This document shows, one piece after another, positions 20,325 to 28,378 of a stretch of 41,570 nt of DNA. This stretch comes from an uncultured Pelagibacteraceae bacterium (lineage in GTDB: Bacteria; Pseudomonadota; Alphaproteobacteria; Pelagibacterales; Pelagibacteraceae). The stretch spans positions 1-41,570 of the forward strand of contig CACICF010000011.1 in NCBI GenBank assembly GCA_902584995.1, in the 5' to 3' direction. The notes beneath the pieces are model-generated. The model saw only the letters and a program-made list of their open reading frames with translations, was not told the origin of the DNA and did no database searches. The translations under genes and the position numbers were made by a program. Positions within the stretch are counted from its first letter, which is position 1. The number at the start of each line of letters is the position of its first letter.

Positions 20325-20693
20325 TTATTCCCAGTCTAAGGCTCCTTTTTTCCACTCATAAATAAATCCAACAGTTAAAATAAACAAAAATAACATCATA
20401 GACCAGAAACCATACAAACCTATTTGACCAAGTGAAATTGCCCATGGGAATAAAAATGCAATTTCTAAGTCAAATATTATAAACAAAATTGCTACTAAAT
20501 AAAATCTTACATCAAATTCCATTCGAGAGTCATTGAAAGGTTCAAATCCACATTCATATGCTGAAAGCTTTTCTGGATCTGGTCGTTTTGGAGCCGCAAT
20601 ATAATTTATTGCAACAAAAGCAAGACTTAAGCCGAGAGCAATTATCAAAAATAATATAATTGGTAGATAATCTTTTAAAAATTCCGCAAGCAT
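20325..20693 (-). CDS. nuoA: NADH-quinone oxidoreductase subunit A
   Basis: ND3 homologue, first gene of the nuo operon; three membrane segments and the loop [15 protein letters not shown] (about residues 43-57) whose Cys lies at the quinone cavity. I start it at the ATG at 20691-20693 ([11 protein letters not shown], 122 aa) and not at the in-frame TTG at 20711. An AGGA ribosome-binding sequence sits about 5 bases before this ATG, and homologues begin near this point. The proposed promoter at 20714-20744 would also start transcription at about 20707, inside the longer frame. Confidence 0.94.
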   Translation of the reverse strand: MLAEFLKDYLPIILFLIIALGLSLAFVAINYIAAPKRPDPEKLSAYECGFEPFNDSRMEFDVRFYLVAILFIIFDLEIAFLFPWAISLGQIGLYGFWSMMLFLFILTVGFIYEWKKGALDWE

Positions 20694-20713
20694 ATGATTC
20701 CTATGTAACAACT

Positions 20714-20744
20714 ATTATATCAACTAAAAGTGGAGATATGTCAC
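20714..20744 (-). promoter_or_regulatory. Candidate promoter for the nuo operon
   Basis: On the minus strand a perfect -10 TATAAT (20714-20719) is preceded by GTGACA (20739-20744, 5 of 6 to the -35 consensus) with a 19-base spacer, slightly longer than the ideal 17. Transcription would begin about 14 bases before the nuoA ATG and leave a leader just long enough for its AGGA site. It would let the 14-gene operon be expressed apart from the upstream tRNAs. Seen directly; function is inferred. Confidence 0.45.
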
Positions 20745-20772
20745 ATTTTTAAGCCTAATTTTATTGAACTTA

Positions 20773-20849
20773 TGGCGGGAGTGAAGGGACTCGAACCCTC
20801 GGCCCCCTGCGTGACAGGCAGGTGCTCTAACCAACTGAGCTACACCCCC
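20773..20849 (-). tRNA. tRNA-Asp (GTC)
   Basis: A complete cloverleaf on the minus strand: acceptor GGGGGTG pairs with CACTCCC (one G-U), D-arm GCTC...GAGC, anticodon stem CCTGC/GCAGG with loop CTGTCAC giving anticodon GTC, T-arm GAGGG-TTCGAGT-CCCTT, discriminator G and an encoded CCA. 77 bases. It lies 10 bases after tRNA-Val and is probably cut from the same transcript. A tRNA-Val/tRNA-Asp pair before nuoA is a known alphaproteobacterial arrangement. Confidence 0.97.
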
Positions 20850-20859
20850 ACAGGTGTAA

Positions 20860-20935
20860 TGGTGGGTAGTAAAGGACTCGAACCTTTGACCCCCTCGGTG
20901 TAAACGAGATGCTCTACCAACTGAGCTAACCACCC
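20860..20935 (-). tRNA. tRNA-Val (TAC)
   Basis: Complete cloverleaf on the minus strand: acceptor GGGTGGT with ACTACCC, D-arm GCTC...GAGC, anticodon stem TCTCG/CGAGG with loop TTTACAC giving anticodon TAC, T-arm with TTCGAGT, discriminator A and an encoded CCA; 76 bases. It follows lon by 48 bases. A weak -35/-10 pair (TTTACT, 17 bases, TAAGAG) lies in that gap, so it may have its own promoter. In many alphaproteobacteria hupB stands between lon and this tRNA; here it does not. Confidence 0.97.
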
Positions 20936-20983
20936 AAAATCATGGTACTCTTACATCAACAAATTAATAAAGTAAATTGTTTA

Positions 20984-23371
20984 TTATTGAATACTAGCTT
21001 GAGATTTATCGTCCTTTTTACCTTCAGATATTTTATCAACCTCTGTCCATTCTATAGGTTTAAGCTCTTTTGTAAGGGCGATTTTTAATACTTCATCTGC
21101 AGTTTCAACTGGAATAATTTTTATATCCTCTCGGACTTTTTTTGGAATGTCTACCAAATCTTTTTCGTTTGCTTTAGGAATTAATACTTTTTTCACTCCA
21201 GCTCTATGAGCAGCTAATAATTTTTCTTTTAAACCACCAATCTGTAAGACTTGTCCTGTAATTGTAACTTCTCCAGTCATTGCAATTTCTCTATTTACAG
21301 GAATGTTTGTTATTGATGAAACTATTGATGTAACCATTGCTATACCAGCTGATGGTCCATCCTTAGGAGTGGCACCTTCAGGTACGTGTATGTGGAAATC
21401 CTTCTTTTCAAAAAATGGGGGTATTATGCCATATTCTAAACTTTTTGATCTCACAAATGATTTTGCAGCTTTAACAGATTCTTGCATTACATCTCCAAGC
21501 TTCCCTGTTATTTGCATTCTTCCCTTTCCGGGCATATTTACAGTTTCAATCTTTAAAATTTCGCCACCAACCTCAGTCCATGCCAAACCAATAACTATTC
21601 CAGTTTTATCTTTATTTTCTACCTCACCATATTTAAATTTTTTAATTCCTAAAAAATCTTGAATGTTTTTGTCATTAACATCTACTTTATCAACCTCTCC
21701 ATTAACAACTTTTTTTACAACTTTTCTTGTAACTTTTGAAATTTCTCTCTCTAAGTTTCTAACACCAGACTCTCGTGTGTAACTTCTTATGATTTCTTTT
21801 ATTGTTCCATCTTTTAGGTTTAATTCACCCTCTTTAACACCATTTTCCTTCACTTGTTTGGGCAGTAAATACTTATCTGCAATATTAATTTTTTCGTCTT
21901 CTGTATATCCAGGAATTCTAATAACTTCCATTCTATCAAGAAGTGGTGGCAATATATTTAATGTATTGGCTGTAGTAACAAACATTACATCTGATAAATC
22001 ATAATCAACTTCTAAATAGTGATCATTAAATGCCGTATTTTGCTCTGGATCCAAGGCTTCTAATAAAGCTGAAGAAGGATCTCCTCTGTAATCATTCCCA
22101 ATTTTATCAACTTCATCTAATAAGAATAACGGATTTTTTGTTCCAGCTTTTTTCATCATTTGAATTATTTTACCTGGCAAAGACCCAATATATGTTCTTC
22201 TATGACCTCTTATTTCAGCTTCATCTCTTACTCCACCCAAAGACATCCTGATAAATTGTCTGTTAGTAGCTTTGGCTATAGATTTTCCTAATGAGGTTTT
22301 TCCAACTCCTGGAGGTCCAACTAAGCATAAAATTGGTCCTTTAATTTTATCCATTCTTTTTTGAACTGCTAGAAATTCAATAATTCTCTCTTTTACTTTT
22401 TCTAGACCGAAGTGATCCTCATCTAAAATTTTTAGACCTTTATTTAGATCAATATCAACATTGTCTTTTTTGAACCATGGCAAATCTATCATCCAGTCTA
22501 AATAATTTCTTACAACTGTTGCCTCTGCTGACATTGGACTCATATTTTTAAGTTTTTTAAGTTCTGACATGCATTTTTTCTCAACGTCTTTAGGCATTTT
22601 AGCTTTTTGAATTGATTTCTTGAGGTTAGTTGTTTCATCTTTGCCATCTTCGATTTCACCTAACTCTTTCTGAATAGCCTTTAACTGTTCATTTAAATAA
22701 TATTCTCTCTGAGTCTTTTCCATTTGAGTTTTTACTCTACCTCTAATTCTTTTTTCTACTCCAATAATACTAGTTTCGCTTTCCATCATTTTAATAGCAG
22801 CATTTAATCTTTTTTTTACATCTAGGGTTTCAAATATCTGTTGTTTTTCAGATATAGATGCATTTAAATTTGAAACAATATTATCAACAATTTTGGAAGG
22901 ATCTTTTAATTGTTTTATATTGCTTATTGTTTCTGAAGAAATTTTTTTATTAACTGAAGTAAGTTTTTCTAATCTTCTAACTGCTGTCAAAGCTAAAGGT
23001 AATAGATCTTCATCCTTGTTTATTAAATCTTTAAGAGGCTCATAAGTGCATGTTATAAATTTTTCATCATCTTTAAATTCAATAATTTTTACTCTTTTTA
23101 TCCCTTCAACCAAAACCTTAACTGTTCCATCTGGAAGTTTTAAAAGTTGCAATATATTGCTCTCGCACCCATAAGAGAAAACATCGTTTTTTTTTGGATC
23201 ATCTACCTCTGAATTTTTTTGTGTTACTAAAATTATTTTTTTATCACTTTTCATTACCTCGTTTAATGCAGTAATAGATTTATCTCTTCCAACAAATAGT
23301 GGAATTACCATACTTGGAAATACAACTATGTCTCTTAACGGCAATAGAGGTTGTGTTAATTTAACTTCCAT
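20984..23371 (-). CDS. lon: ATP-dependent protease Lon
   Basis: Cytoplasmic AAA+ serine protease that degrades misfolded and regulatory proteins. The 795-aa protein has the N-terminal substrate-binding LAN domain (begins TQPLLPLRDIVVFPSMVIPL), a coiled middle region (about 190-290), Walker A GPPGVGKTSLGKS near residue 350, Walker B LFLLDEVDKIG near 415, and the protease domain with catalytic Ser674 (in DGPSAGIAM) and Lys717 (in GGLKEKLLAA), the known Ser-Lys dyad. Upstream, 62 bases separate it from clpX; a TATAAT lies at 23388-23393, only 17 bases before the ATG, without a clear -35. tig-clpP-clpX-lon is a classic protein quality-control cluster. Confidence 0.97.
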   Translation of the reverse strand: MEVKLTQPLLPLRDIVVFPSMVIPLFVGRDKSITALNEVMKSDKKIILVTQKNSEVDDPKKNDVFSYGCESNILQLLKLPDGTVKVLVEGIKRVKIIEFKDDEKFITCTYEPLKDLINKDEDLLPLALTAVRRLEKLTSVNKKISSETISNIKQLKDPSKIVDNIVSNLNASISEKQQIFETLDVKKRLNAAIKMMESETSIIGVEKRIRGRVKTQMEKTQREYYLNEQLKAIQKELGEIEDGKDETTNLKKSIQKAKMPKDVEKKCMSELKKLKNMSPMSAEATVVRNYLDWMIDLPWFKKDNVDIDLNKGLKILDEDHFGLEKVKERIIEFLAVQKRMDKIKGPILCLVGPPGVGKTSLGKSIAKATNRQFIRMSLGGVRDEAEIRGHRRTYIGSLPGKIIQMMKKAGTKNPLFLLDEVDKIGNDYRGDPSSALLEALDPEQNTAFNDHYLEVDYDLSDVMFVTTANTLNILPPLLDRMEVIRIPGYTEDEKINIADKYLLPKQVKENGVKEGELNLKDGTIKEIIRSYTRESGVRNLEREISKVTRKVVKKVVNGEVDKVDVNDKNIQDFLGIKKFKYGEVENKDKTGIVIGLAWTEVGGEILKIETVNMPGKGRMQITGKLGDVMQESVKAAKSFVRSKSLEYGIIPPFFEKKDFHIHVPEGATPKDGPSAGIAMVTSIVSSITNIPVNREIAMTGEVTITGQVLQIGGLKEKLLAAHRAGVKKVLIPKANEKDLVDIPKKVREDIKIIPVETADEVLKIALTKELKPIEWTEVDKISEGKKDDKSQASIQ

Positions 23372-23433
23372 AGTTATAAATATGGATATTATATTCTATA
23401 ATGCAATAGGAAACTTTTGGTAATTAACTCTTA

Positions 23434-24693
23434 TTAAGCCGCAGATGTCTTTTCTGTTTTTGATTTGTTCTTAGTATGAACTATTATAGGTTGAGATGTG
23501 CCTTTAGCCGCTCCTGCATCTATTATGACTTCCTCAATATTATCCTGTCCTGGAAGATCATACATTGTTTTTAGCAATAAGTTTTCTAAAATTGATCTCA
23601 ATCCTCTGGCTCCTGTCTTTTTATTTATAGCTTTGTTAGCAATATCTTTTACTGCCTGATCTTTAAAGGTCAATTTTACACCCTCTAATCTAAATAGTTC
23701 TTGATATTGTTTTATCAAAGAATTTTTTGGTTCTAATAAAATTTTAACCAATGACTTTTCATCTAAATCTTCGAGCGTTGCAGTAATTGGCAAACGACCT
23801 ATGAATTCTGGAATAAGACCATATCTTAATAAGTCCTCAGGTTCTAAATTCTTCATCCATTCTCCTGTCTTTTTGTCCTCTAAAGTTTTAACCTCTGCCC
23901 CAAATCCAATTGATGAGCCTTTATCTCTTTGTGAAATTATCTTATCAAGACCTGCGAAAGCTCCCCCACAAATAAATAAAATATTTGTCGTATCTACTTG
24001 CAAAAATTCTTGTTGTGGATGTTTTCTTCCTCCTTGAGGTGGAACACTTGCTACAGTTCCTTCCATAATTTTTAATAAAGCTTGTTGAACTCCTTCTCCA
24101 GAAACATCTCTTGTTATAGATGGATTTTCTGACTTTCTGCTAATCTTATCAACTTCATCTATATAAACTATTCCTCTTTGCGCTTTTTCAACATTATAGT
24201 CTGCGGATTGCAATAACTTTAAAATAATGTTTTCCACATCCTCACCAACATATCCAGCTTCAGTTAAAGTGGTTGCATCTGCCATTGTAAAAGGAACATC
24301 AAGTATTCTGGCGAGTGTTTGTGCTAAAAGTGTTTTACCACAACCAGTTGGTCCTACTAATAAAATATTTGATTTTGATAGTTCAACATTTTTACTTGTT
24401 TTGTTTTCATAATTTAATCTTTTGTAATGATTATGAACTGCAACTGATAATACTTTTTTGGCGTGTGATTGTCCAATTACATAATCATCAAGTACTTTAC
24501 AAATTTCTTTTGGCAAAGGTAGACCATCTTGATGTTTTACAAAATTATCTTTACTTTCTTCTTTTATAATATCCATGCATAGCTCTACACACTCATCACA
24601 AATGAATACAGTTGGACCCGCAATTAACTTTCTAACTTCGTGTTGGCTCTTGCCACAAAAAGAACAGTAAAGAATATTTTTATTAGTACTCAT
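23434..24693 (-). CDS. clpX: ATP-dependent Clp protease ATP-binding subunit ClpX
   Basis: AAA+ unfoldase that feeds substrates to ClpP. The 419-aa protein has an N-terminal C4 zinc-binding domain (Cys10, Cys13, Cys32, Cys35), Walker A GPTGCGKT near residue 115, Walker [11 protein letters not shown] near 172, the pore-loop GYVGED near 147, the ClpP-docking IGF loop ([10 protein letters not shown], about 253-262) and sensor-2 GARGLR near 368. Length matches the family. It lies 88 bases after clpP; that gap has a hairpin and may hold a separate promoter. Confidence 0.97.
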   Translation of the reverse strand: MSTNKNILYCSFCGKSQHEVRKLIAGPTVFICDECVELCMDIIKEESKDNFVKHQDGLPLPKEICKVLDDYVIGQSHAKKVLSVAVHNHYKRLNYENKTSKNVELSKSNILLVGPTGCGKTLLAQTLARILDVPFTMADATTLTEAGYVGEDVENIILKLLQSADYNVEKAQRGIVYIDEVDKISRKSENPSITRDVSGEGVQQALLKIMEGTVASVPPQGGRKHPQQEFLQVDTTNILFICGGAFAGLDKIISQRDKGSSIGFGAEVKTLEDKKTGEWMKNLEPEDLLRYGLIPEFIGRLPITATLEDLDEKSLVKILLEPKNSLIKQYQELFRLEGVKLTFKDQAVKDIANKAINKKTGARGLRSILENLLLKTMYDLPGQDNIEEVIIDAGAAKGTSQPIIVHTKNKSKTEKTSAA

Positions 24694-24750
24694 AATTTTT
24701 AATTCGAATCAATTTTAATACTTTAATACATATGATACAAAGTAATCAAG

Positions 24751-24772
24751 TGTAGGTTGTGAACAACCTATA
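24751..24772 (-). repeat. Inverted repeat between clpP and clpX
   Basis: TAGGTTGT (24753-24760) and ACAACCTA (24763-24770) are perfect inverted copies with two bases between them. The stem can be extended by a G-U and a T-A pair to 24751-24772. It begins 9 bases after the clpP stop on the minus strand. There is no U run on the 3' side, so it is a poor intrinsic terminator. It could be a 3'-end stabilising hairpin for clpP mRNA, an attenuator, or an operator before clpX; sequence alone does not decide. Confidence 0.5.
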
Positions 24773-24781
24773 TATTGTTAT

Positions 24782-25393
24782 CTATTCTCTCTTATCTACA
24801 ACTTTGTCTATTAAACCAAAACTTTTTGCATTTTCGGGGGTCATAAAATTATCTCTCTCAAGTGCAGATTTAATCTCTTCAACAGATTTTCCTGTATGTT
24901 TGGAATAAATCTCGTTCAATCTTTTTTTCAAAGACAAAACTTCATTAGCATGAATTTCGATATCTGTTGCTTGACCTTGAAAACCTGCAGAAGGTTGGTG
25001 GACCATTATTCTTGAATTAGGTAAAGAGAATCTTTTTCCTCTTGCGCCTGCTGCTAGTAAAAATGAACCCATGCTTGCTGCCTGACCTATACACAAAGTA
25101 CTTATTTCTGGCTTGATGTATTGCATTGTATCATAAATACCTAAACCAGCAGTTACTAGTCCTCCAGGGCTGTTTATGTATAAAGAAACTTCTTTTTTTG
25201 GATCTTCGGACTCTAAAAATAATAATTGAGCAGTGACAAGCGATGCAACAGCATCATTGATTGGTCCAACTACAAATACAATTCTTTCTTTCAGAAGTCT
25301 TGAGTAAATATCGTAGGCTCTTTCTCCTCTACTAGATTGTTCGACAACCATAGGTATTAGAGTGTTTAATTGTTCTGGAATTTTATTAGTCAT
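24782..25393 (-). CDS. clpP: ATP-dependent Clp protease proteolytic subunit ClpP
   Basis: Serine peptidase that forms the double-ring chamber and works with ClpX. The 203-aa protein has the full triad: Ser107 in QAASMGS, His132 in MVHQPS and Asp181 in ERDNFM. The N terminus [20 protein letters not shown] is standard and probably includes a short removed propeptide. It follows tig by 32 bases and precedes clpX. An inverted repeat (TAATCGA-T-TCGATTA, 25393-25407) touches its start codon. Confidence 0.97.
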   Translation of the reverse strand: MTNKIPEQLNTLIPMVVEQSSRGERAYDIYSRLLKERIVFVVGPINDAVASLVTAQLLFLESEDPKKEVSLYINSPGGLVTAGLGIYDTMQYIKPEISTLCIGQAASMGSFLLAAGARGKRFSLPNSRIMVHQPSAGFQGQATDIEIHANEVLSLKKRLNEIYSKHTGKSVEEIKSALERDNFMTPENAKSFGLIDKVVDKRE

Positions 25394-25425
25394 AATCGAT
25401 TCGATTAATCTTATACAACTTGTGA

Positions 25426-26883
25426 TTACTTTTTGCTAACCTTTTTTGCTTTTTTAAGTTTTGATGCGGGAGTTTTTGTTTTTTTAGTTTCTTTAGATTT
25501 TGTTTTTACCTCTTTTTTTTTAGGATCTGTTTTTTTCTTATTTTTTTCATCTCCATCTTTTTTAGCAAGTTTAGCTTGCTCTTTAATGTTATTTTGATTT
25601 TCTTTTTTAAGAATTTTCTCAGCTTCTTCTTTAGTAATTTCTTTTTTAGTAATATTTGCTTTTTTCTTTATTTCTTCAATTATTTTTTCTTCGTAAATTT
25701 GTCCCCTTAAACTATCTATGGCTGCTGGATTTTGTTCATAATAATCTTTAACAATCTTTTCTTGACCTGGCATCATTCTAAATTGTTTTTGTATTTCTAC
25801 ATTAATTTCTTCCTGAGACACATTAATTTTATTTTCTTCACCAAAAGCATTTAAGATTAATCCAGTTTTAATTCTTTTTTTAGCTTGGTCCTCTAATGAT
25901 TTTTGGTTTTTTTTAACTTCATCTTCCTTCATTCCTTGAGATAATATTTTAACCTCCTGTTCAATAAGATTATCAGGTAATTGTTCAAGTTTTTCTTTTT
26001 CTATTTGCTCAAGAATACTTCTCTTTGTAATCATGGCTAATGAATTTTTATATTCATCATTAATTTGTTTTGTAATAAGTTCTTTTAAATTTGCTAAATC
26101 TTTGGCACCCATATTTTTAGCAAAATCATCATTAACTTTTACTTCTTCTGGAATTCTCACTGCTGTAATCTTACATTCAAACACAGCATTTTTATTAATA
26201 AGGTCTTTTTCAGGGAAATTTTCAGGAAGATTTACTTCTACATTTTTTGTGTCACCTGATTTAACGCCTTCTAATTGTTTATCAAAACCTTTTATAAACA
26301 AATCTTTTCCAAGAACTAATTGAGTATTTTTACCCTCGCTACCCTTAAATTCTTTGCCATCAATAGTTCCTTTATAATCAAAAATTACAAGATCATTCAA
26401 TTTTGAGCTATAATTTGCTTCTGCATCTTTAAAATTATTTTGACTTTTTGCAATTTCACTAATTCTTTTATCTGTTTCTTTTGGATCAATTTTTACAACA
26501 TATTCAATTACTTTAATTGAGCTTAATCCTTTAGCAGAAACTTTGGGTAGTTCGGTAACTGAAATAATGTATTCTAAATCTTTACCTTCACCAAAAGACT
26601 TTAAATCTATTTTAGGTTGTCCGGCTGGTTTGATCTTATTTTCTTCTAAAGCTTTTGTTGTTGTATCTTTTAGCAACTTATCAATTACTTCACCGTAAAC
26701 AGCTTTACCAAATTGTCTTTTTAATATTTCAGTAGGCACCTTACCAGGTCTGAAACCCTTTATTACAACATCCTTTCTTATTTCTTCATATTTCTCATCC
26801 ATAAAGCCTGAGATAGTTTTTTTGTCTATGAATACTTTAAGATCTTTTTCTAAACCTTTTTTATTTTCTACTGTTACTTTCAT
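25426..26883 (-). CDS. tig: Trigger factor (ribosome-bound chaperone)
   Basis: Binds the ribosomal exit tunnel and holds nascent chains. The 485-aa protein has the ribosome-binding signature GFRPGKVP (43-50), a central FKBP-like domain (about 150-245, with [19 protein letters not shown] near 195) and the long helical C-terminal chaperone arms. After about residue 415 comes a highly charged, Lys-rich tail of some 70 residues ending KKAKKVSKK, so the protein is longer than E. coli TF (432). The ATG is only 10 bases from the 3' CCA of tRNA-Leu and no Shine-Dalgarno sequence is visible; the mRNA 5' end is probably produced by tRNA 3' processing. First protein gene of the tig-clpP-clpX-lon run. 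Confidence 0.95.
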   Translation of the reverse strand: MKVTVENKKGLEKDLKVFIDKKTISGFMDEKYEEIRKDVVIKGFRPGKVPTEILKRQFGKAVYGEVIDKLLKDTTTKALEENKIKPAGQPKIDLKSFGEGKDLEYIISVTELPKVSAKGLSSIKVIEYVVKIDPKETDKRISEIAKSQNNFKDAEANYSSKLNDLVIFDYKGTIDGKEFKGSEGKNTQLVLGKDLFIKGFDKQLEGVKSGDTKNVEVNLPENFPEKDLINKNAVFECKITAVRIPEEVKVNDDFAKNMGAKDLANLKELITKQINDEYKNSLAMITKRSILEQIEKEKLEQLPDNLIEQEVKILSQGMKEDEVKKNQKSLEDQAKKRIKTGLILNAFGEENKINVSQEEINVEIQKQFRMMPGQEKIVKDYYEQNPAAIDSLRGQIYEEKIIEEIKKKANITKKEITKEEAEKILKKENQNNIKEQAKLAKKDGDEKNKKKTDPKKKEVKTKSKETKKTKTPASKLKKAKKVSKK

Positions 26884-26893
26884 ATTTTTTTTA

Positions 26894-26978
26894 TGGTAGG
26901 CGAGAAAGGACTCGAACCTTCACAGCTTGCACTATTGGTTCCTAAGACCAACGCGTCTACCAATTCCGCCACTCGCCC
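26894..26978 (-). tRNA. tRNA-Leu (TAG)
   Basis: A class II tRNA with a long variable arm on the minus strand, 85 bases. Acceptor GGGCGAG pairs with CTCGCCT (first pair G-U), anticodon stem TTGGT/ACCAA encloses CTTAGGA giving anticodon TAG, T-loop TTCGAGT, discriminator A and an encoded CCA. A promoter lies just upstream and trigger factor begins 10 bases downstream, so tRNA and tig most likely share a transcript. Confidence 0.96.
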
Positions 26979-26991
26979 AAATTTATGGTGT

Positions 26992-27020
26992 TTTATATAG
27001 TATTGATCTAATTTGTCCAA
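26992..27020 (-). promoter_or_regulatory. Promoter for tRNA-Leu and tig
   Basis: On the minus strand TTGGAC (27015-27020) and TATAAA (26992-26997) are separated by exactly 17 bases, each matching the sigma-70 consensus at 5 of 6 positions. The expected start is about 6 bases before the first base of tRNA-Leu. It is the best-looking promoter in the window and lies in the divergent gap with the DUF1289 gene. Confidence 0.7.
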
Positions 27021-27059
27021 TCAGAATAATAGTGTAAAAAGATATAAATATATAAAAAA

Positions 27060-27317
27060 ATGATAATTTCGCCTTGTATAAGTATTTGCAAAATGGATCC
27101 TGTAACCGGATATTGCTATGGCTGTGGAAGAGACAATGATGAAAAGAAGGTTTGGAAAGACCAAAATACAAGTGATGAGTGGAAAAAACAAAATTTAGAA
27201 GATATTCAAAAGAGGATGCAGGGATGGCAGTTGGAAAGTTTCAAAGAATCTTATGAACATAAAAAAAATAATGGAATGTCACTATTTAAAAAGAAACAAC
27301 TAAATGACTCAGACTAG
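27060..27317 (+). CDS. DUF1289 family Cys-rich small protein
   Basis: An 85-aa protein that begins MIISPCISICKMDPVTGYCY and continues GCGRDNDE, the DUF1289 (Fe-S-like Cys) signature SPCxxICxMDPxTGxCxGCxR. The four Cys are at residues 6, 10, 19 and 22, suited to bind a metal or Fe-S cluster; the family has no firmly known function. The rest is charged (WKDQNTSDEWKKQNLEDIQKR) and corresponds to the W..M...E......I..R part of the family. The reading frame overlaps the next small gene by 14 bases. It is transcribed divergently from tRNA-Leu/tig. Confidence 0.85.
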   Translation: MIISPCISICKMDPVTGYCYGCGRDNDEKKVWKDQNTSDEWKKQNLEDIQKRMQGWQLESFKESYEHKKNNGMSLFKKKQLNDSD

Positions 27318-27474
27318 ATTAGTAGTAATAATTTATATAATTGGAATTCTTATTGGGGCATTTGTTTTTGATTTATGGGGCGCTGAAACGAGTGCTATCA
27401 AGAGTTTAGCTGCAATGTTTTGGACAGCATTATTGCTTATAGCTATTGTATTTGCTGATAAAAAAAATGAATAA
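27304..27474 (+). CDS. Small two-helix membrane protein, 56 aa
   Basis: Starts with ATG inside the last codons of the DUF1289 gene (14-base overlap, different frame) and encodes 56 residues. It begins MTQTRLVVIIYIIGILIGAF and ends IVFADKKNE. Two hydrophobic stretches (about 6-25 and 36-51) are joined by a short loop with Asp, Trp and Glu, so it is probably an inner-membrane protein with both ends on the cytoplasmic side. The frame is open to the stop, which abuts the stop of the next, convergent gene without a single spare base. Similar tiny proteins next to DUF1289 genes occur in related genomes as far as I recall; function unknown. Confidence 0.72.
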   Translation: MTQTRLVVIIYIIGILIGAFVFDLWGAETSAIKSLAAMFWTALLLIAIVFADKKNE

Positions 27475-28329
27475 TTAATCTTTTTGTATTAGTTCGCTTA
27501 TGAAGAGATCTCCATTACCGTCATCTACTGCTTTTTTGTAAATAGACTTTTTTACATCAGCTAATTTTTCTGCATTACCTAAATCTTTGAGCATTTCATG
27601 TATATAGGTAAGATCTTTTAAAGTGTTGGAAGTTGAAAATTTAAATCCAGTATAATCGTCCTTAAGGACATTATCAAAAATTCTATTTAAGGCTGTTGAG
27701 TTTCCAGATCCTAATTTTGCTACTGCAAAAAGTTTTTCTAAATCAATATCCAATTTTTTTGCGCTCTTGATGAATTCTATAACATTTGTTGCAGTACCGA
27801 GAGATAAAAAGTTATTTAATAATTTTGACTTTGCTCCCTTGCCTACTTCACCGAAATGGAAATAATCTTTACAAAAAGTTTTTAAATAGACCTCTGCCTT
27901 TTTAAAATTTTTATCGGAAGCCCCAACAATTCCTCCACAAACACCTTCCTCTGCTTGAACAGGTCCTCCCATCACAGGACATTCAACATAACTAATTTTT
28001 TGTTTTGCAAAAATTTGTTCCATTTTAATTGATCCATTTTGGTTATGTGTTGTAACGTCAACAATTAATGTACCATCTTTTAACAAATTAGATAATTTTT
28101 CTGCAATACTTATAGCTATTGGTGTATTGGTTACACAAAGAAATAAGGCATCTAAATTCTTTTTACATAACTCATTGTAGCTTTTAACCTCTTTTGCTCC
28201 ATCACTTACAATCTTATCAATAGGCGCTCTTTTTTTATTTGCAATAACAAATAAACTGTTTCCCTTTTTTAAAATATTTTTGGCTATTCCATAACCCATA
28301 TAGCCAACACCAATAAAACCTACATTCAT
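27475..28329 (-). CDS. NAD(P)-binding beta-hydroxyacid dehydrogenase family protein
   Basis: Member of the 3-hydroxyisobutyrate/6-phosphogluconate dehydrogenase family, 284 aa. Residues 4-12 (GFIGVGYMG) form the Rossmann dinucleotide loop, ECPVMGGPVQAEEG near 116-129 matches the substrate-binding DAPVSGG motif, and GKGAKSKLLNNF near 164-175 contains the catalytic Lys. Enzymes of this type oxidise short 3-hydroxy acids (3-hydroxyisobutyrate, tartronate semialdehyde, sulfolactaldehyde and others) with NAD+ or NADP+. The substrate cannot be assigned. A second family member is at 37016-37942; the two are clearly different in sequence. Divergent from the uracil-DNA glycosylase gene. Confidence 0.85.
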   Translation of the reverse strand: MNVGFIGVGYMGYGIAKNILKKGNSLFVIANKKRAPIDKIVSDGAKEVKSYNELCKKNLDALFLCVTNTPIAISIAEKLSNLLKDGTLIVDVTTHNQNGSIKMEQIFAKQKISYVECPVMGGPVQAEEGVCGGIVGASDKNFKKAEVYLKTFCKDYFHFGEVGKGAKSKLLNNFLSLGTATNVIEFIKSAKKLDIDLEKLFAVAKLGSGNSTALNRIFDNVLKDDYTGFKFSTSNTLKDLTYIHEMLKDLGNAEKLADVKKSIYKKAVDDGNGDLFISELIQKD

Positions 28330-28340
28330 AATTTTAAATA

Positions 28341-28369
28341 ATTATAGTATAAGACTCATTGATTAAAAA
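28341..28369 (-). promoter_or_regulatory. Candidate promoter of the beta-hydroxyacid dehydrogenase gene
   Basis: In the 49-base divergent gap a minus-strand TATAAT (28341-28346) lies 11 bases before the ATG, with TTTTTA (28364-28369) 17 bases further upstream. The -10 is perfect but the -35 is weak, and transcription would begin only a few bases before the start codon, giving an almost leaderless mRNA. Confidence 0.35.
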
Positions 28370-28378
28370 TTAATATTT

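Noticed and set aside
20724..20933. Minus-strand frame of 69 codons between lon and nuoA
   Set aside because: It runs through both tRNA genes; the protein-like pattern comes from tRNA sequence.
21303..21662. Plus-strand frame of 119 codons opposite lon
   Set aside because: Fully antisense to the conserved protease domain of Lon and without family features.
23388..23393. TATAAT before lon as a promoter
   Set aside because: The hexamer is perfect but no reasonable -35 lies 16-18 bases upstream, so I mention it only in the lon entry.
26979..27059. Possible plus-strand promoter for the DUF1289 gene
   Set aside because: TATAAA-like sequences are present, but no -35 element at proper spacing; the DNA is so AT-rich that such matches are expected by chance.
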